Below the pieces are notes generated by a model, which worked only from the letters and a program-made list of their open reading frames with translations, had not been told where the DNA came from and did no database searches. From NCBI GenBank assembly GCA_011037195.1, contig JAAEAF010002323.1, forward strand, positions 88,381-152,380: a stretch of 64,000 nucleotides of DNA, in the 5' to 3' direction. Shown here piece after piece: positions 10,750-22,469 of the stretch. Each line of letters starts with the position of its first letter. Within the stretch, counting starts at the first letter, position 1. The DNA comes from Triatoma infestans. Taxonomy: Eukaryota > Arthropoda > Insecta > Hemiptera > Reduviidae. The position numbers and the translations under genes are program-made.

Positions 10750-13230
10750 AACTCGCAAACTCAACTGTTATTCTTTCCACCCAAACTTAATAACCTGAGC
10801 CTCACTGATGGAATAAAATTCGAAACAGAAAATACTTCAGATATTGTTTCTTAGATTGCTGATCAAACCCGTCCCATATTCAAGCGTTAAATAAAAGTTG
10901 ATAACTGATAAACATCGTAATTTATACTTTCTAAATTAACTCTATAAATTAAATAATATTTTTCAATTCCATTAAAATCATTAAAAAAAATGCAAATGTG
11001 ATCAATTATTTCATTCTAATGAAATATAATATATCTAGAGTTTTATAGAAAATTAATTAAATCTAAAAATAAAAAATTAATTAAATCAATAGGAATTAAA
11101 ATAATGAATAATACATATTTAACTGAGCGAATAAGTAATATTTAGTAAAATGATTTTTAGGTCAGCCAATTTATTATTTATTAATAATAGTATGGTTTAA
11201 TTATTTGAAAATTTTAATTGAATTTAATTTTTTTCTATTGATGGAAAATTAAATTTTTTAACAGTAATTTCCACTTTTTATTCTATTAATATAAATTTTT
11301 AATTGTATTCAATAACTTTTTTTTTTGTTCTTTTTGTTTTGTTTTTTATGTTTCAGCGAATGCTGGACTATATATACGTTATGGATGCTGTTGTATTTTT
11401 CCGAGTAACAAAACAATCTCTACTGGCTGTGTTCATTGTGGTTGGCCATTGTTTCCGTTGTCGAATTTATTTTAACAGTGGCTTTTAGTTTGTGGTTCCC
11501 CCCCTCCTTTTCTATATTGTTTTTATGGTATGGTATTGTATTCTCGTACCAAATGTTTTTTGTAGAGACTCAGGGGAACGGGTGCTGGCTGAGCCAGTGA
11601 AATTCCCTGTCAATTACGTCATGCCAGTCTATATCCAGCCAGGTTAGGTAAGAGTTTCTCTATTGTTTCCTTTCAAATAACGTCATTAGTAGAATTTTCA
11701 TGATGGTTTTTTTCCCTTTTCAACCTGTAATTAGCATCTCTTCCAAAACAATACCCATCAAATCTTTCACTATAGAAGTCTATCTATATATAATACCAAA
11801 TAATACTCAAGTTACACTAATTGATATCAGTTTTCGTCATTAACTGAACTATTAATATCTGGCTGACGGTAGAAAGGGCAGTCTCATATAATACCACACA
11901 ATAAAGCCATAACAGATGGCGCTCAGTATTCTGTTATAATCCACACTAATGATGTTATTGTTCCTTGATTTTTATCATTCTCTTGGATGTTTTTATAAGG
12001 AAATTTTAATGTTCATCCTGCTCGGAATTATTGATCTGAATTATTGAATCTCGGTTAGATTTTGGGTTATATAGATTTTAGTGATGTAAAATTTGGTTTA
12101 TTGAATAATAACATCTCAAAAAGCTTTACACTTTAATAGTGTAAACAGCTATTACTATAAAGTTTAACTTACACTTTTGAGTATGTGACAGTTGTCGTTA
12201 ACTTTGGAATGTCAATTGAATAACAACTATAATAACGCAAGAAGTTATTTGACAATTGATGTTTTTTTTCTGAACAACAGTTTTTGAAAGTGAGTTTTGC
12301 TCTGCCAAAGTTCCTTTTAACATTACTTTTATCCAACTTATTGAAGAAATTGAAAAGTTACATAAATTTCTTTTTTCTAACATTTATTTATTGAACAAGC
12401 TAGTCACTTACTCACTCCATTATGCTACGATCATGCAAGGACCTAGGACTCATCCACTTCATATTGCCATTAACTCCTTTTTATTCTGTTTTTTAATTAA
12501 ATTTAATTTTCAAGTTTTTAATTCAATAATTAATTAATTATTAAAAATTAATTCAAATAAGTGAACGTTTTGAAATTTTAAGAAAAAAAAATTCATAAAG
12601 TGTTTTAAAGGCGACAAACTTAAATCTAAAATTGGATTTTCACCGAAACTACTACAAATTACCGAAAATTCCATGTGGAACAGAAAATATTATTTTTGAA
12701 ATTGGTTTTCTTTGTGAGAATAAAACAGAATATCTCAGCAAGATTGACTTAAAAATCTCAGCAAGTCCAACTTCTTTCTATCACTTACGTACTTTGCCAA
12801 AATTTTAAACCAAGCTATGCGATCGTATCTGAAAAAAATTAATAAAAATTACTTTGTTCCTTATAATTATAAGGAATTTTATAGAAAGCTACGTTTTTCT
12901 CAATGTTATTTACTATACTTACTAAGACACTTATTGACGATTTAAGATATGACATGACCCATTCTATCGTTTTTTCCATTGCTCAAGATTATAGTCTATT
13001 CATCCCAGAAATAAAGCCCATTTCATGATTGTAGCATTAATTTCATTGCCCTCTACCCTAATTTTAATTATTGCTTTAAGACGAGTTCGAAAGAAATTCC
13101 TATAGATAATTAACTCTAATTCGTTCTTATTAGTTTCTTATTAGCCAGTGCTCCTAAATCAAAAGTAAATGGAACTAGCCCTTCTAACAAAACAACAGCT
13201 TAAATTGAAATTTCCATCATCATAAGTATG
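10750..13230. other. No gene seen; AT-rich
   Basis: Long A/T runs (10960-11300, 12480-12600). The frames at 11303 and 12198 have no motif. A stretch with higher GC near 11560-11645 ('CAGGGGAACGGG') was not recognised. Confidence 0.4.
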
Positions 13231-13234
13231 GTCC

Positions 13235-13872
13235 TGTAATGGAATCGTTTGATGTGATTCCTGATGTAGTAGATGTCTTGAAGAGGGCGGAAGTTAGTTG
13301 AGAGATTTTGGAAGTTAGTGAATCGAATTATTAATACGGATTAACAATAATTTTAACGAATAAATGGTAACTAATAACTAGCAAAATACTTAGGAATAAA
13401 TAGAAGATAAATAAGTAATAAATTAGAATGATAAAATAAACGAACTAAGATGCACTACTAAAAGATAATAAGTTTAAATGAAACTGTGTATAGTCGCGTA
13501 AACTGCTGCTCGTGTATATGGACGTGCTCGTATCGTCGTGTAAGATAGATATAATGATCCTCTCGTTGTATATGATAGAGTTTATATATCGGTGTTGGCC
13601 ACACTCACACCAAGACATCTGTCCTAGTGTGCGACCTTGTGCGACCTTCGTAGTTTGCTGACCTTATTTAGGTCAGTGGCCAACCTTATCGGTGCTTGCT
13701 TTGATGTAAAGTATTGAAAAGGGCTTTGTTGTTTGTTTGGCCGGCATTGTCTTGAAGACGGCGGCCCGCTAGGTCGCTGGTTATAAATTGCTCTTTTATT
13801 ACTGCCATCCTTTGTTAAGATAGCAGCTGGCTGGAACCACTTGACATTGTTATGACTTTCTTTGTCATTACA
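13235..13872 (+). mobile_element. Solo LTR, family L1, copy C
   Basis: A 638-bp unit, TGTAATGGAATCG to GTCATTACA, flanked by GTCC (13231-13234, 13873-13876). It is a shorter, more diverged sister of 8566-9295 and 9834-10565: it lacks the tandem expansions of those two copies and has several small deletions. The minus-strand frame at 13624-13896 overlaps the end of the LTR and is a chance frame. Confidence 0.9.
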
Positions 13873-13879
13873 GTCCAGT

Positions 13880-14850
13880 ATCCTTCCGAGCCTCACTTTC
13901 TGCGATCGGTGAACTTAAAGCTGGTTTTGATATTTGTGAAATAGAACACTAATCCTTTGAAAATTTATACCTCTCTTTAATTTCTAAGGTTGAGATATAC
14001 TTTATTTCCTAATTATAACCTTACCACTATTATCTCAGGTTGACTTGGTTATACTGTGAGATATCATAGAGCCGCCATATTTAACACTATAAAGAGAAAG
14101 AATAGTACTTCTGTCTTAGTTTGTTGTTCTTTCATGTGCCATTTCCATAGACTATTCACCTAAATATTTCCTGTGGATGTAAGTAAATATTCACTATTAT
14201 AGATGAAGACATCACTTTGTGTATTTTTGTGGTACAGTATGTGTGTGGAGTGTTCTAATTTTGTGAGTGAGTCAGTGCCCTAATTTAGCAAATGCTAGTT
14301 GGTATATAACACGGTTTACCAAAATAGTCCGAATGGAATAACATCCGTTAATTCCAAATTGATGATTAGGTCCCGATCCGCAGGGCTGGCCGTAGATTTT
14401 TCTCTTCTTACGAACCTCGGCAGCTCAATGCTCGATGATAAGCAATACTGTGCGACAGAACACTGTCCAGAGGCCAGCATGATCTGAAAAGGTTCTACGA
14501 GTGGCGGAGTACATAAATCTTTCAGATGCTGTGCATTATCTTCTCAGAAAAAAGGAAGCATTTCCCTACTTTTATAGGTACTATTTAGACAATTACACTT
14601 TCCCAGTCTTGAAATGAATTTATTTCTACAAATAGGAAACAAAGTTGATGATGGTGCGTGCTAACCTTGAGAACAGGAAACAGCGTTTTCACTCTCATTT
14701 TATTTATGTTTTAAATTTGAATAATGATTTAAATTTTGAAAAAAGAATGGATAAAGTGATTTAATATTACCTATAACGAAATATATTTATTTCAATATAA
14801 ATTTTTAAGAAACCAAGAAGAAGCGGAAACACACTTGAGTGTTTTCGGAT
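13880..14850. other. No gene seen
   Basis: The 62-codon frame at 14299-14487 has no family signature. No repeat boundary resolved. Confidence 0.4.
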
Positions 14851-14854
14851 TTGC

Positions 14855-14966
14855 TAAAAACCGACGTTTCGCAATGCATATTGCACTGAGCTCTTCAGGA
14901 TCGTTACATCTTGAAAGCCAAAGAGACAAACCACTGACGTGGTCTCAAACCGGAAACTCAAACCGC
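14855..14966 (-). repeat. Type 2 ribozyme repeat, second copy
   Basis: On the minus strand box 1 CTGAAGA is the complement of 14892-14898 and GAAACGTC of 14863-14870, so every core box is present; helix II is weak (GCAAT/ATTGC next to box 2) and helix I relies on G-U pairs (GATC with GGTT). At 14927-14966 the plus strand carries 'CAAACCACTGACG', the outer arm seen at 10731-10743, so the second half survives without its ribozyme. Confidence 0.55.
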
Positions 14967-15515
14967 GAAAAACCTAAAAGTTCAAAGAAGAAATTCTTGA
15001 TATGAATTAATTTTCTTCTTTGCATGTACAAAGGAAATCTAGAATGATTTTCATTTTCAAAATTCTCTTTGTTTTGAAGCATTTTATTAGAATTCAATAG
15101 CAATAGAAGTCTATATTAGTAGAATTTCATAACACTAGTTTTGATTTCTTTAGAGAAGTGTATTGTTAATTATTATAAAAATTTTTGTTGAATAATAAGC
15201 CAGTGACCATGCCCAAAACAAATTCTAATTATTAAAACTAATTAAAATGGTTAACAACTTTAGTTTTATTCAAATCATTTTGATAGACTTTTTTGCAGGG
15301 AAAATATACTTTATTTTTCTTAATATTCTTAATACTTCCATCATTCTATGCGGAAATGTATGCAAATAATGAATTTAAATATTTAGTCTTATTACATCTA
15401 CTAGAACATAAGCTATTTATTTCAAAAGACTAATTGTTGAAGTGGCGTTGCGAAGTGGTTTGGAGCTAATTGCTTTGGCCCTGTAAAGTAACTGTTATTG
15501 GGTTTGTAAAAGGCT

Positions 15516-15631
15516 AACTTGATTGGCTAGTTACTGGATGGAGTGGTACTACATGATTGGTACACGTCCTGGCCAATCATTGGCCCCTCTACTACCATCC
15601 AGTAACTGCATTAGTCTCGGTAAATCAAGTT
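15516..15631. repeat. Long imperfect foldback
   Basis: Three nested inverted pairs share one centre: AACTTGATT (15516-15524) with AATCAAGTT (15623-15631), AGTTACTGGATGG (15529-15541) with its exact complement (15595-15607), and ATGATTGG (15553-15560) with CCAATCAT (15573-15580). It could be a miniature foldback transposon or an imperfect RNA hairpin. No second copy was noticed. Confidence 0.7.
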
Positions 15632-15639
15632 GTATTTGA

Positions 15640-16377
15640 TAGAAGGAGGAGAACATCTAACATAGATTGAATAGAATGAATACATTTTATTGAATGGAGT
15701 ATTGTGCTGATATTACGTATATCTATTTATTAGGCCAATTAATTTTCATATAGAACAAATTTCGCATCATACTTTGAAGTTTTTGAACATTTAATGAGCC
15801 AATTTTAAATCGAAATTTAAATCGAAACAATCATCCAAGATCAGTTAATTTCAATTTGATGTTTTGTTTTTTTTAAATTCGATTCAACAATTGTAATATT
15901 AACAACAGAGTAATAATTTTTTTCTTTCTAAATTTCTAAAAATAGCCATAATTCTTTTTTGTAAAACCGTATAACTTTTACCTTTTTATAAACTTCCCAT
16001 ACCGACCACCTCCGTGTCAATGACTTGACGAAAAAAGAGTGTAAAATATTTTATTACAATGATCGCTTTCATTAATATCCCTACAGCAATCTAGTGGCTG
16101 GTTTCTCCAGTTTTTTGGTCTCGAGTTCTCGCAGTAGCATGAACGGTGTTGATTCTGGATCATGAAAGAAAAAGGGGTGAGTTAAAATTAGTAGCTTAAC
16201 ATATAGAAGTGGCTAGAACTAGACGACGTTGGGAACCGTGGGTGCTTACAATACGTTCTTGAATACAAAGCTGTGTAACAGGCTTTGGTTCTCTATGGAT
16301 TGTTGTCCCAAAGGCTTAAGTTTCATTTTTATTTTTGTTTTTATTAAAATACTATTGCTAGGCTTAGAATCGATGTC
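15640..16377. other. No gene seen
   Basis: AT-rich; the 67-codon frame at 16229-16432 runs into the poly-T tail of the next element and is not a gene. Confidence 0.4.
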
Positions 16378-16394
16378 AATAACGCTCGTAGATT

Positions 16395-17658
16395 TTTTTT
16401 TTTTTTTTTTTATTGTTGCTCATAAAATATAATTTTTTAGCAAGAGTTGAGTACATTATAAAACATATACATCATAATATAACATCAGACTTCAAAAAAC
16501 AAAAAGAAAAGTTTACAAAATATCAAATTTAACCAAATTAGAAAAAAACAAAACAAAAAACCATTTACCTTTAAGAATGGAAAATAAAAACCAAAAAGTA
16601 ATGAAATAAAATCAACAAGCTGTCACACTTTCAGCATGTATTAAAAATATAAATAAACAGAGATATGCCTCTAGGGAAGATTTAATAAAACATTTCTTAA
16701 TTTGAGGGCCTTAGAAATATAATAGAAAATTTTATTGATTTTAGAGACTGACTTTGGTACCAGCTAGTTACAAAATATTAAATTCATATCTAAGACGTCA
16801 CTAACATATTTTGTAATATAGAGCTTCCGGAGATTATTAAATAATTTACATTCTAAAACAAAATGTTCCAAGGTATCCAAACTACCCGAATTACATAATG
16901 AGCAAATCGACTCCGGAGAGAACTTATAAGCTGTCCCATTATAAATAAGCCTATTAACCTTCTTTCCCATTAACCGCAACTGACAAAATATTCTAAGTTT
17001 ATTTATATCTATATTAAACATTAAATACTCTTCTCCCAATCCGAGGGTACTTATATTTTTAAAATACATATTGTAATTAGAAGTCTCTGCCTTAGAGATA
17101 TCTTTACATAAAAGATTATTTCTACACGCTTCAATTAGGGAAGAGCAGTTTTAAGTCTTCGCCAACCAGACATCCTGTGCCCCAATCTCGAATAAATAAG
17201 AACTAAACTCAGTAACCCAATTAAAGGGCATCTTTTTGCTATCATTTAGCTGCAAAAGTCCATCATAGCACATTCTGGGAAGGCGGTCATTACTCATAGC
17301 AAGTAGTTTCCTCCACCAGCCCAGCAGCCGTTTGAACACATTAAATTTTAGATGAATCCTACCAGATTCTAGGCGGAAATAAAAATCAGGAGTGGAACGC
17401 GGCAGATTCAAAAGAAGCTTAATAAAACGGACCTGCGCCCTTTCAACTATTTCAGCATATGAAGGGGACCAAATTTCTGCACTATATAAAAGCACATTGA
17501 CCACAAGACTATCAAACAATTGGATGCTTGATTGCCAGCTATCCACTTTTTACTGACTTGAGAATATCTAACACTCCTGGAATAGCCAAAGAACTTTTAG
17601 TTAAAAAATCTGAAGCAGATTTAGCAAATTTAGCTGAAGAGTAAAGCGGCACACCTAA
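16395..17658 (-). pseudogene. 5'-truncated LINE ORF2 fragment
   Basis: Read on the minus strand. A 1,264-bp insert lies between direct repeats AATAACGCTCGTAGATT (16378-16394) and AATAACGCTTGTAGATT (17659-17675), 16 of 17 identical. A minus-strand poly-A (T-run after 16392) marks the 3' end. Coding remains begin near 17655 with VPLYSSAKFAKSASDF, matching the post-reverse-transcriptase 'LG...' region, then after a frameshift continue at 17546-17151 with LLYSAEIWSPSY (the usual LLYGAEIWG motif), and at 17069-16764 with CSLCNSGSLDTLEHFVLEC, the C-terminal knuckle. Catalytic reverse-transcriptase motifs are absent because of 5' truncation. It resembles the 49.3-kb protein but is a different family. 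Confidence 0.85.
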
Positions 17659-17675
17659 AATAACGCTTGTAGATT

Positions 17676-18160
17676 AAATTACAGTTAAAGATACTGCCGA
17701 TAACTGGCTGATTATAAATTTAGATTATGTTTTCTTGTTAACTTTACTTTTACGCTTTAATCGTGGCAAGATTTTTTTTTTTTTTTTTTTTTTTAATCAA
17801 ATATTTGGAAGAAAATTTTGTGTATTAAACATTGCGGTAGAAATTGAAATAGAGATGAGCAACCTGATGGGCAAAGGGACGTACACAAATTTGATGCTCT
17901 AGGTCAATAATGATCTGCAAAATATAAGAGTTACTTTCTGCAGATGTTAGTGGCTTTTATGATAATTAATTATCTTTACGGAATGATTAGATTTATTGCA
18001 TTAATTCCAATTTCGATAACACTTTTAACATCAATGGTCACTTTCAAAATAATTTTGAACCAATAAAATAGATTATCATCATGATTCATTTATGTTAGAT
18101 AATAATTTGAAATCATTTGTGTTTTCATAAAATAGAAAAATTGTATATTATTATTTATTT
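17676..18160. other. No gene seen
   Basis: Contains a poly-T run at about 17772-17793; nothing else recognised. Confidence 0.4.
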
Positions 18161-18164
18161 TTTA

Positions 18165-18398
18165 AAATTTAAGGCGCGCTATACATCTATGGTCATTGGT
18201 GCCTGGAGCCTTCTCAGTGCACTGCCTACCTCCAGACAGTATTCTCTCGTTACAGGCAACACTGTCCATCACCGGACAGTGAGCTGTAGAAGCTCGTAGG
18301 AAGAAAAAATCTAAGGGTAGCAACAACTGGACTCGAACCTGGGTACTCCGCAAGGGAGTCCAGTACGCTAACCACTCAGCTAATCCTATCTCAAAAAT
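18165..18398 (-). repeat. tRNA-derived SINE, family S1
   Basis: The minus strand begins with a tRNA-like head: A box in 'TTAGCTGAGTGGTTAGCG' and B box 'GGTTCGAGTCC'. The body follows (GAGCTTCTACAGCTCACTG, then the CTGTCCGGTGATGGACAG block) and ends in 'GCGCGCCTTAAATTTT'. RNA polymerase III transcription from the two boxes is the known mode for such SINEs. Seven copies or pieces, all on the minus strand, occur in the window. Confidence 0.85.
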
Positions 18399-18399
18399 T

Positions 18400-20028
18400 T
18401 TGTCAAAATAATGATTAATAAACTATAATTTTTTCCAATTTCCTAAAATATTATTTTTAATTCACAAAATAAATTAATATTTGTGAAAAATGTTATCGTT
18501 AGTGAAAACAAAAGAAAATGGATGAAATATTACAAAACTTTCTTTCTTGCATATAGTTTCAGTATTAAAATAAATGAACAATTGGATTTATGATTAAATT
18601 ACATATCTGTTAAGCTAATGAGGGACCATTGAACGCCCAGGTACTAAGGTTATAGCAAGATTGGTATGTTATTTTGAATAATTAATGGGATCAAGGCAAG
18701 CTGGCTGAGTTGCGGCATTAGATTAATGGGCCTATTGACCCACACTTTACTGCCCAAATACTCTCTTCCTCAGTCCTATTATCTTAATAATAATTATGGA
18801 ATATTTATTAATATAATTTTTCATTATTTATTTTCTTCTTCACATGCATTCAGATTTTATTGGATAATTTTGCATTATTGATTATGAAAACAATAATGAG
18901 TTATTTTTTTTAATCAATGGTCCGGGTTAATATTTTTAAAAAAAGAGTAAAGATTGGACCTTTTAATGAGTTAAAAAGAGTTTTAAATCTTTGTGTTCAC
19001 CTTTGTTATAATAATTAATAAGTTAATATTTAAAGATCAATAAGTTGATGTAACAATTCAACTTTTTTGAAGAACTATTTTTTTTTAATCCATTTCAATT
19101 TCTTTTCAGGTGAGGGTGCCCAAATTTTAAATCTGTGGATGTAAAAGTGATTTTCAAAAGATCTATTTTCATACATTGCTTAATAATACAGGTAAAAATA
19201 ATATAAATTTCTTAATAGTTTTTCTTCTTCCTTTTTAATTGCTATTTTGAAATTTATAATTTTCTTAGTTGAATAAAAAATCCTTAATTTATTTTATCTG
19301 AAACTTCGGATTTCAAATTAATTAAAAAAAATAAATAAATAAACTGGTTTGAAACATTTACATGGCTTGCTCTAATTGCAAATTCATCTAGTTATAATTG
19401 ATAAATTTTTCACATACTTTATATGTTTAGTGGCTTCAACATTATTAAAAAGGTGGGAGAACGTAAACGACACTTTCCGGGGACCATGACCTACCAACTC
19501 CTTTTTTTTTTTTTTGGAAAAAAATTACGAATCAAGTAATGTCTAAATGCATATAATTAGTGTAATAAAATCTCAATCAATAAATTAGTGCATACCATCT
19601 GAAAAACCATTATTCAAATATTAATTACTCCCTTACCTAGGCCAAACTAGGGAGGGAGAATTCATTATAAATAGAAGAGGCGAGCTAGTCCTACAGTTTT
19701 CGTCACCAGTCAGTCAACCATTCTATGTACTTTTTATTTCTCAGCCAGTCTGTCTCTCTCTCTCTCTCTCTTAATTATTCCCTCAATCACTGTAAAGTCA
19801 TGGCAGTTTATATATTTATTTAATTACAACATTGTTTAGTGTATCTACAAATTTATCTCTTCACTTTTCCCAAATTATCTCCAATTCTTTTCTTCACATA
19901 TTTACCACATTAGTATGCCATGTTGATTTCAAACTCGTTAGAATTGTTATAAAAAAAAAAAAAAAAAAAATCACAGAAAACACCAATCAGTAAAGATCGA
20001 TTAGGACCAGTAAGTTGAGTAAAGATCA
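18400..20028. other. No gene seen
   Basis: AT-rich. A (TC)n tract lies at 19751-19770 and a poly-A run at 19950-19970. Confidence 0.4.
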
Positions 20029-20029
20029 G

Positions 20030-20500
20030 TAAAATCGATTTTCTTCAAAATTTGGAATTTCTCGCAATACATTTAATAATATTTGTATTAATATTATATA
20101 ATTGATAGAATCATATAATACATTGAAATGATAGTTTTAGATGATAGCCCAGAACTGCTTTACTTCTCACCAGTCATCCAGAACTCTCCTGAAATGTTTA
20201 AAAAAAAAATTATAACTCTTTGTATGTGATAATCATATACTAACTTTAAAAAAAAAATCTTTGATGTCTTTTTTGAATGAAAATCGCAAAAAAACTGAAA
20301 AATACATTTTTTTATACAGTAAAGAAAGAGTTCCGGTTTGTCCGATTTTAAACAATACCATATTGTCCGCAATATAAAAATAAAATATCAACAACAGAAA
20401 AGAAATCATTTTTTTTCTAATTCAGGGGACCGCAAAACATATATTTTCTGTACAAATTCAATTTCACAAATTTGATACGATCGCAATACTTCCTTATTAG
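20030..20500 (+). repeat. Diverged D1 repeat copy
   Basis: Follows the D1 order: 'TTCTTCAAAATTTGGAATTT', a TTTAAT block, later 'TTCAGGGGACCGCAAAAC' and 'CGATCGCAATACTTCC'. Middle blocks are eroded. Frames inside it are not conserved with other copies. Confidence 0.6.
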
Positions 20501-21017
20501 AGAAAATGTCTCTAAGAGGAAATATCTCTTTTATCTTTTTATAAATATTGTGTGTAAAATTTTTTATATCTCAGAGTATATTTCAATTTTTTTCGTTTTT
20601 GTTTCCACTTTTCTATGCTTCTTTTTAGGAAATAAGTATTTATACACACACACTAAAGTATCTAAATAAAATTAGAAATGTTCCATTAGGCTAATGTATG
20701 TAGGTTGCCAGAATAATTAATGTACATCACGTACCCTAAATACTTAGAAGTTAATAGAACAACTTAATAGTAAAAAGAAGACTATCATGTCTTTTCTTAC
20801 ATAATTCTTGTGAAAATAAAACATAAAAAAAATAAACCAACTTGATTGAATTTACGATAACAAGGTTCACGCTTCTTCGACGACTTTATACTAAACTTAA
20901 AATCAAATCAACTTCTTTCTTTTTAAACTTTAGCTTCAAAGCTCCATTTTTATATTTTACAGAATATATTTTAATATGACTGTTTCTGGGTTTTGTATAG
21001 GCTGTGTTTAGATTTTA

Positions 21018-21465
21018 TGATTTTTAGAAATTTTTGAACCTTTAAACAGCCTTATCTTCAAATTATATTTATTATAATTTACAAACCATTTATTACATCA
21101 AATTTGTACTCCCAACGTTTCGACACTATACACGTGTCCTCCTCGGGGGTTTTTTTTCAGATTCTATGGTTATAAATTATTGTTATATACTTGTTAATTT
21201 TTCTTGATTTCAAGAGAGTCCCATGTGATTTAAATTAGTTATTCCTTTTATATTTTAAATTGTAACATTACGTTACTAGTCCGTATTTATTATGTATTTA
21301 ATAGCTCATGAATTTATGATTACTTATATTTTATGTGTTAGGTTTTTAATTTATATTTTATCGCCTTTCCACGTGGTTTTTGTATTGTTGAACATGTACC
21401 AAACTAATAATAAATATAATTTGAAGATAAGGCTGTTTAAAGGTTCAAAAATTTGTAAAAACCAT
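21018..21465. mobile_element. Foldback element with hammerhead-like motif (type 3)
   Basis: Arms of 48 bp, 21028-21075 and 21407-21454, are essentially perfect inverted copies (TTTGAACCTTTAAACAGCC lies in the left arm), and weaker pairing extends outward on both sides. Inside, the minus strand of 21111-21147 has CCGAGGA, a GACAC/GTGTC helix and GAAACGTT between CCC and GGG. No open frame of note and no clear target duplication. Confidence 0.6.
21111..21147 (-). ncRNA. Hammerhead-like motif type 3, degenerate
   Basis: Box 1 is CCGAGGA instead of CUGANGA (U4 changed), helix II GACAC/GTGTC, box 2 and cleavage region GAAACGTT (U instead of C at the cleavage position), helix I CCC/GGG. The layout matches the other two types, including one extra base after box 1. 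Activity is unlikely as it stands. Confidence 0.35.
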
Positions 21466-21469
21466 TTAA

Positions 21470-21805
21470 TATGACTGATATAAGCTTGCATACCAGACAG
21501 AGTGTCTGATAAGATGTCTGCCTGTACTGTCATCTTCAACACATGATTTTGCTAAATTAATCACTTATATGCAAAACTTTAGGGAATCAACCCTTTTTAT
21601 CTATTACATACATATTGTTGGTATACGTTATTGAGAAATTTTTAAGTTTCTTAAATTATTTGTGCATAAAAAAAATAGAATAATTAATAATAAATGTCAA
21701 CATGTTATCCTTGCTATGTTGAAGTGCGATCTTGCTAAACTTCCAATCATCACTTGTTATTGCTGCATTTATGAAAGTTATGGAAGCGGACAATATTTCA
21801 ATTTA

Positions 21806-21837
<32 letters not shown>

Positions 21838-22465
21838 ATAAATCTTTAGCGCAATAGCATATGAATGTCGAAGACGGCGGATTTTTGTTACATCAGTTAA
21901 GCACGCCGCTATTCCACCAACTAAATGGATATTATAATTGCAATGATTGCAGCAATGAGTGTTTCACACCAGATTTTTTTTTTTTTTCTTTCTCTATTTT
22001 TTAACCACTTTTATAAGACAAAATTACTTAGAGTTACATGTTATTTAATTCATTTATTATTTTTTTATTTCACTTTTTGTTGATTTTCTTAAGTTACATA
22101 TGGTAAGTGATGTACGAGATATTTTAGGATTTGTTATTTATGAAGTTGATTTATTATTTAATTTTAATTTAGTTTTTCAAAATATCCTCAGCCAGATCTT
22201 TATATTTCTCTAGTCCGTAGTTATTCTATATGTAATTGACACTAAGGGCTAATTTTATCATAGAATAACGGTTAACGTTTTGCATTCTTATCTTCTACTT
22301 ATTTTCTAGTTTGTCTTCTACATAGTCATATGGTTTTCATTTAGTTCTTCATTACCCTCGCATCCATCCTTTAGTACCCTCGTAACATAATTTTGATCTT
22401 TCTTATCAGCATTTCATTTAATTTATTTGATTAATATTTAGTCTAATATTTAATGTCGTCAAGAA
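21470..22465. other. No gene seen
   Basis: Holds an (AC)n tract at 21806-21829 and a reversed D1 terminus ('GTGTTTCACACCAGA', about 21960-21975) before a poly-T run. Confidence 0.45.
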
Positions 22466-22469
22466 GAAG

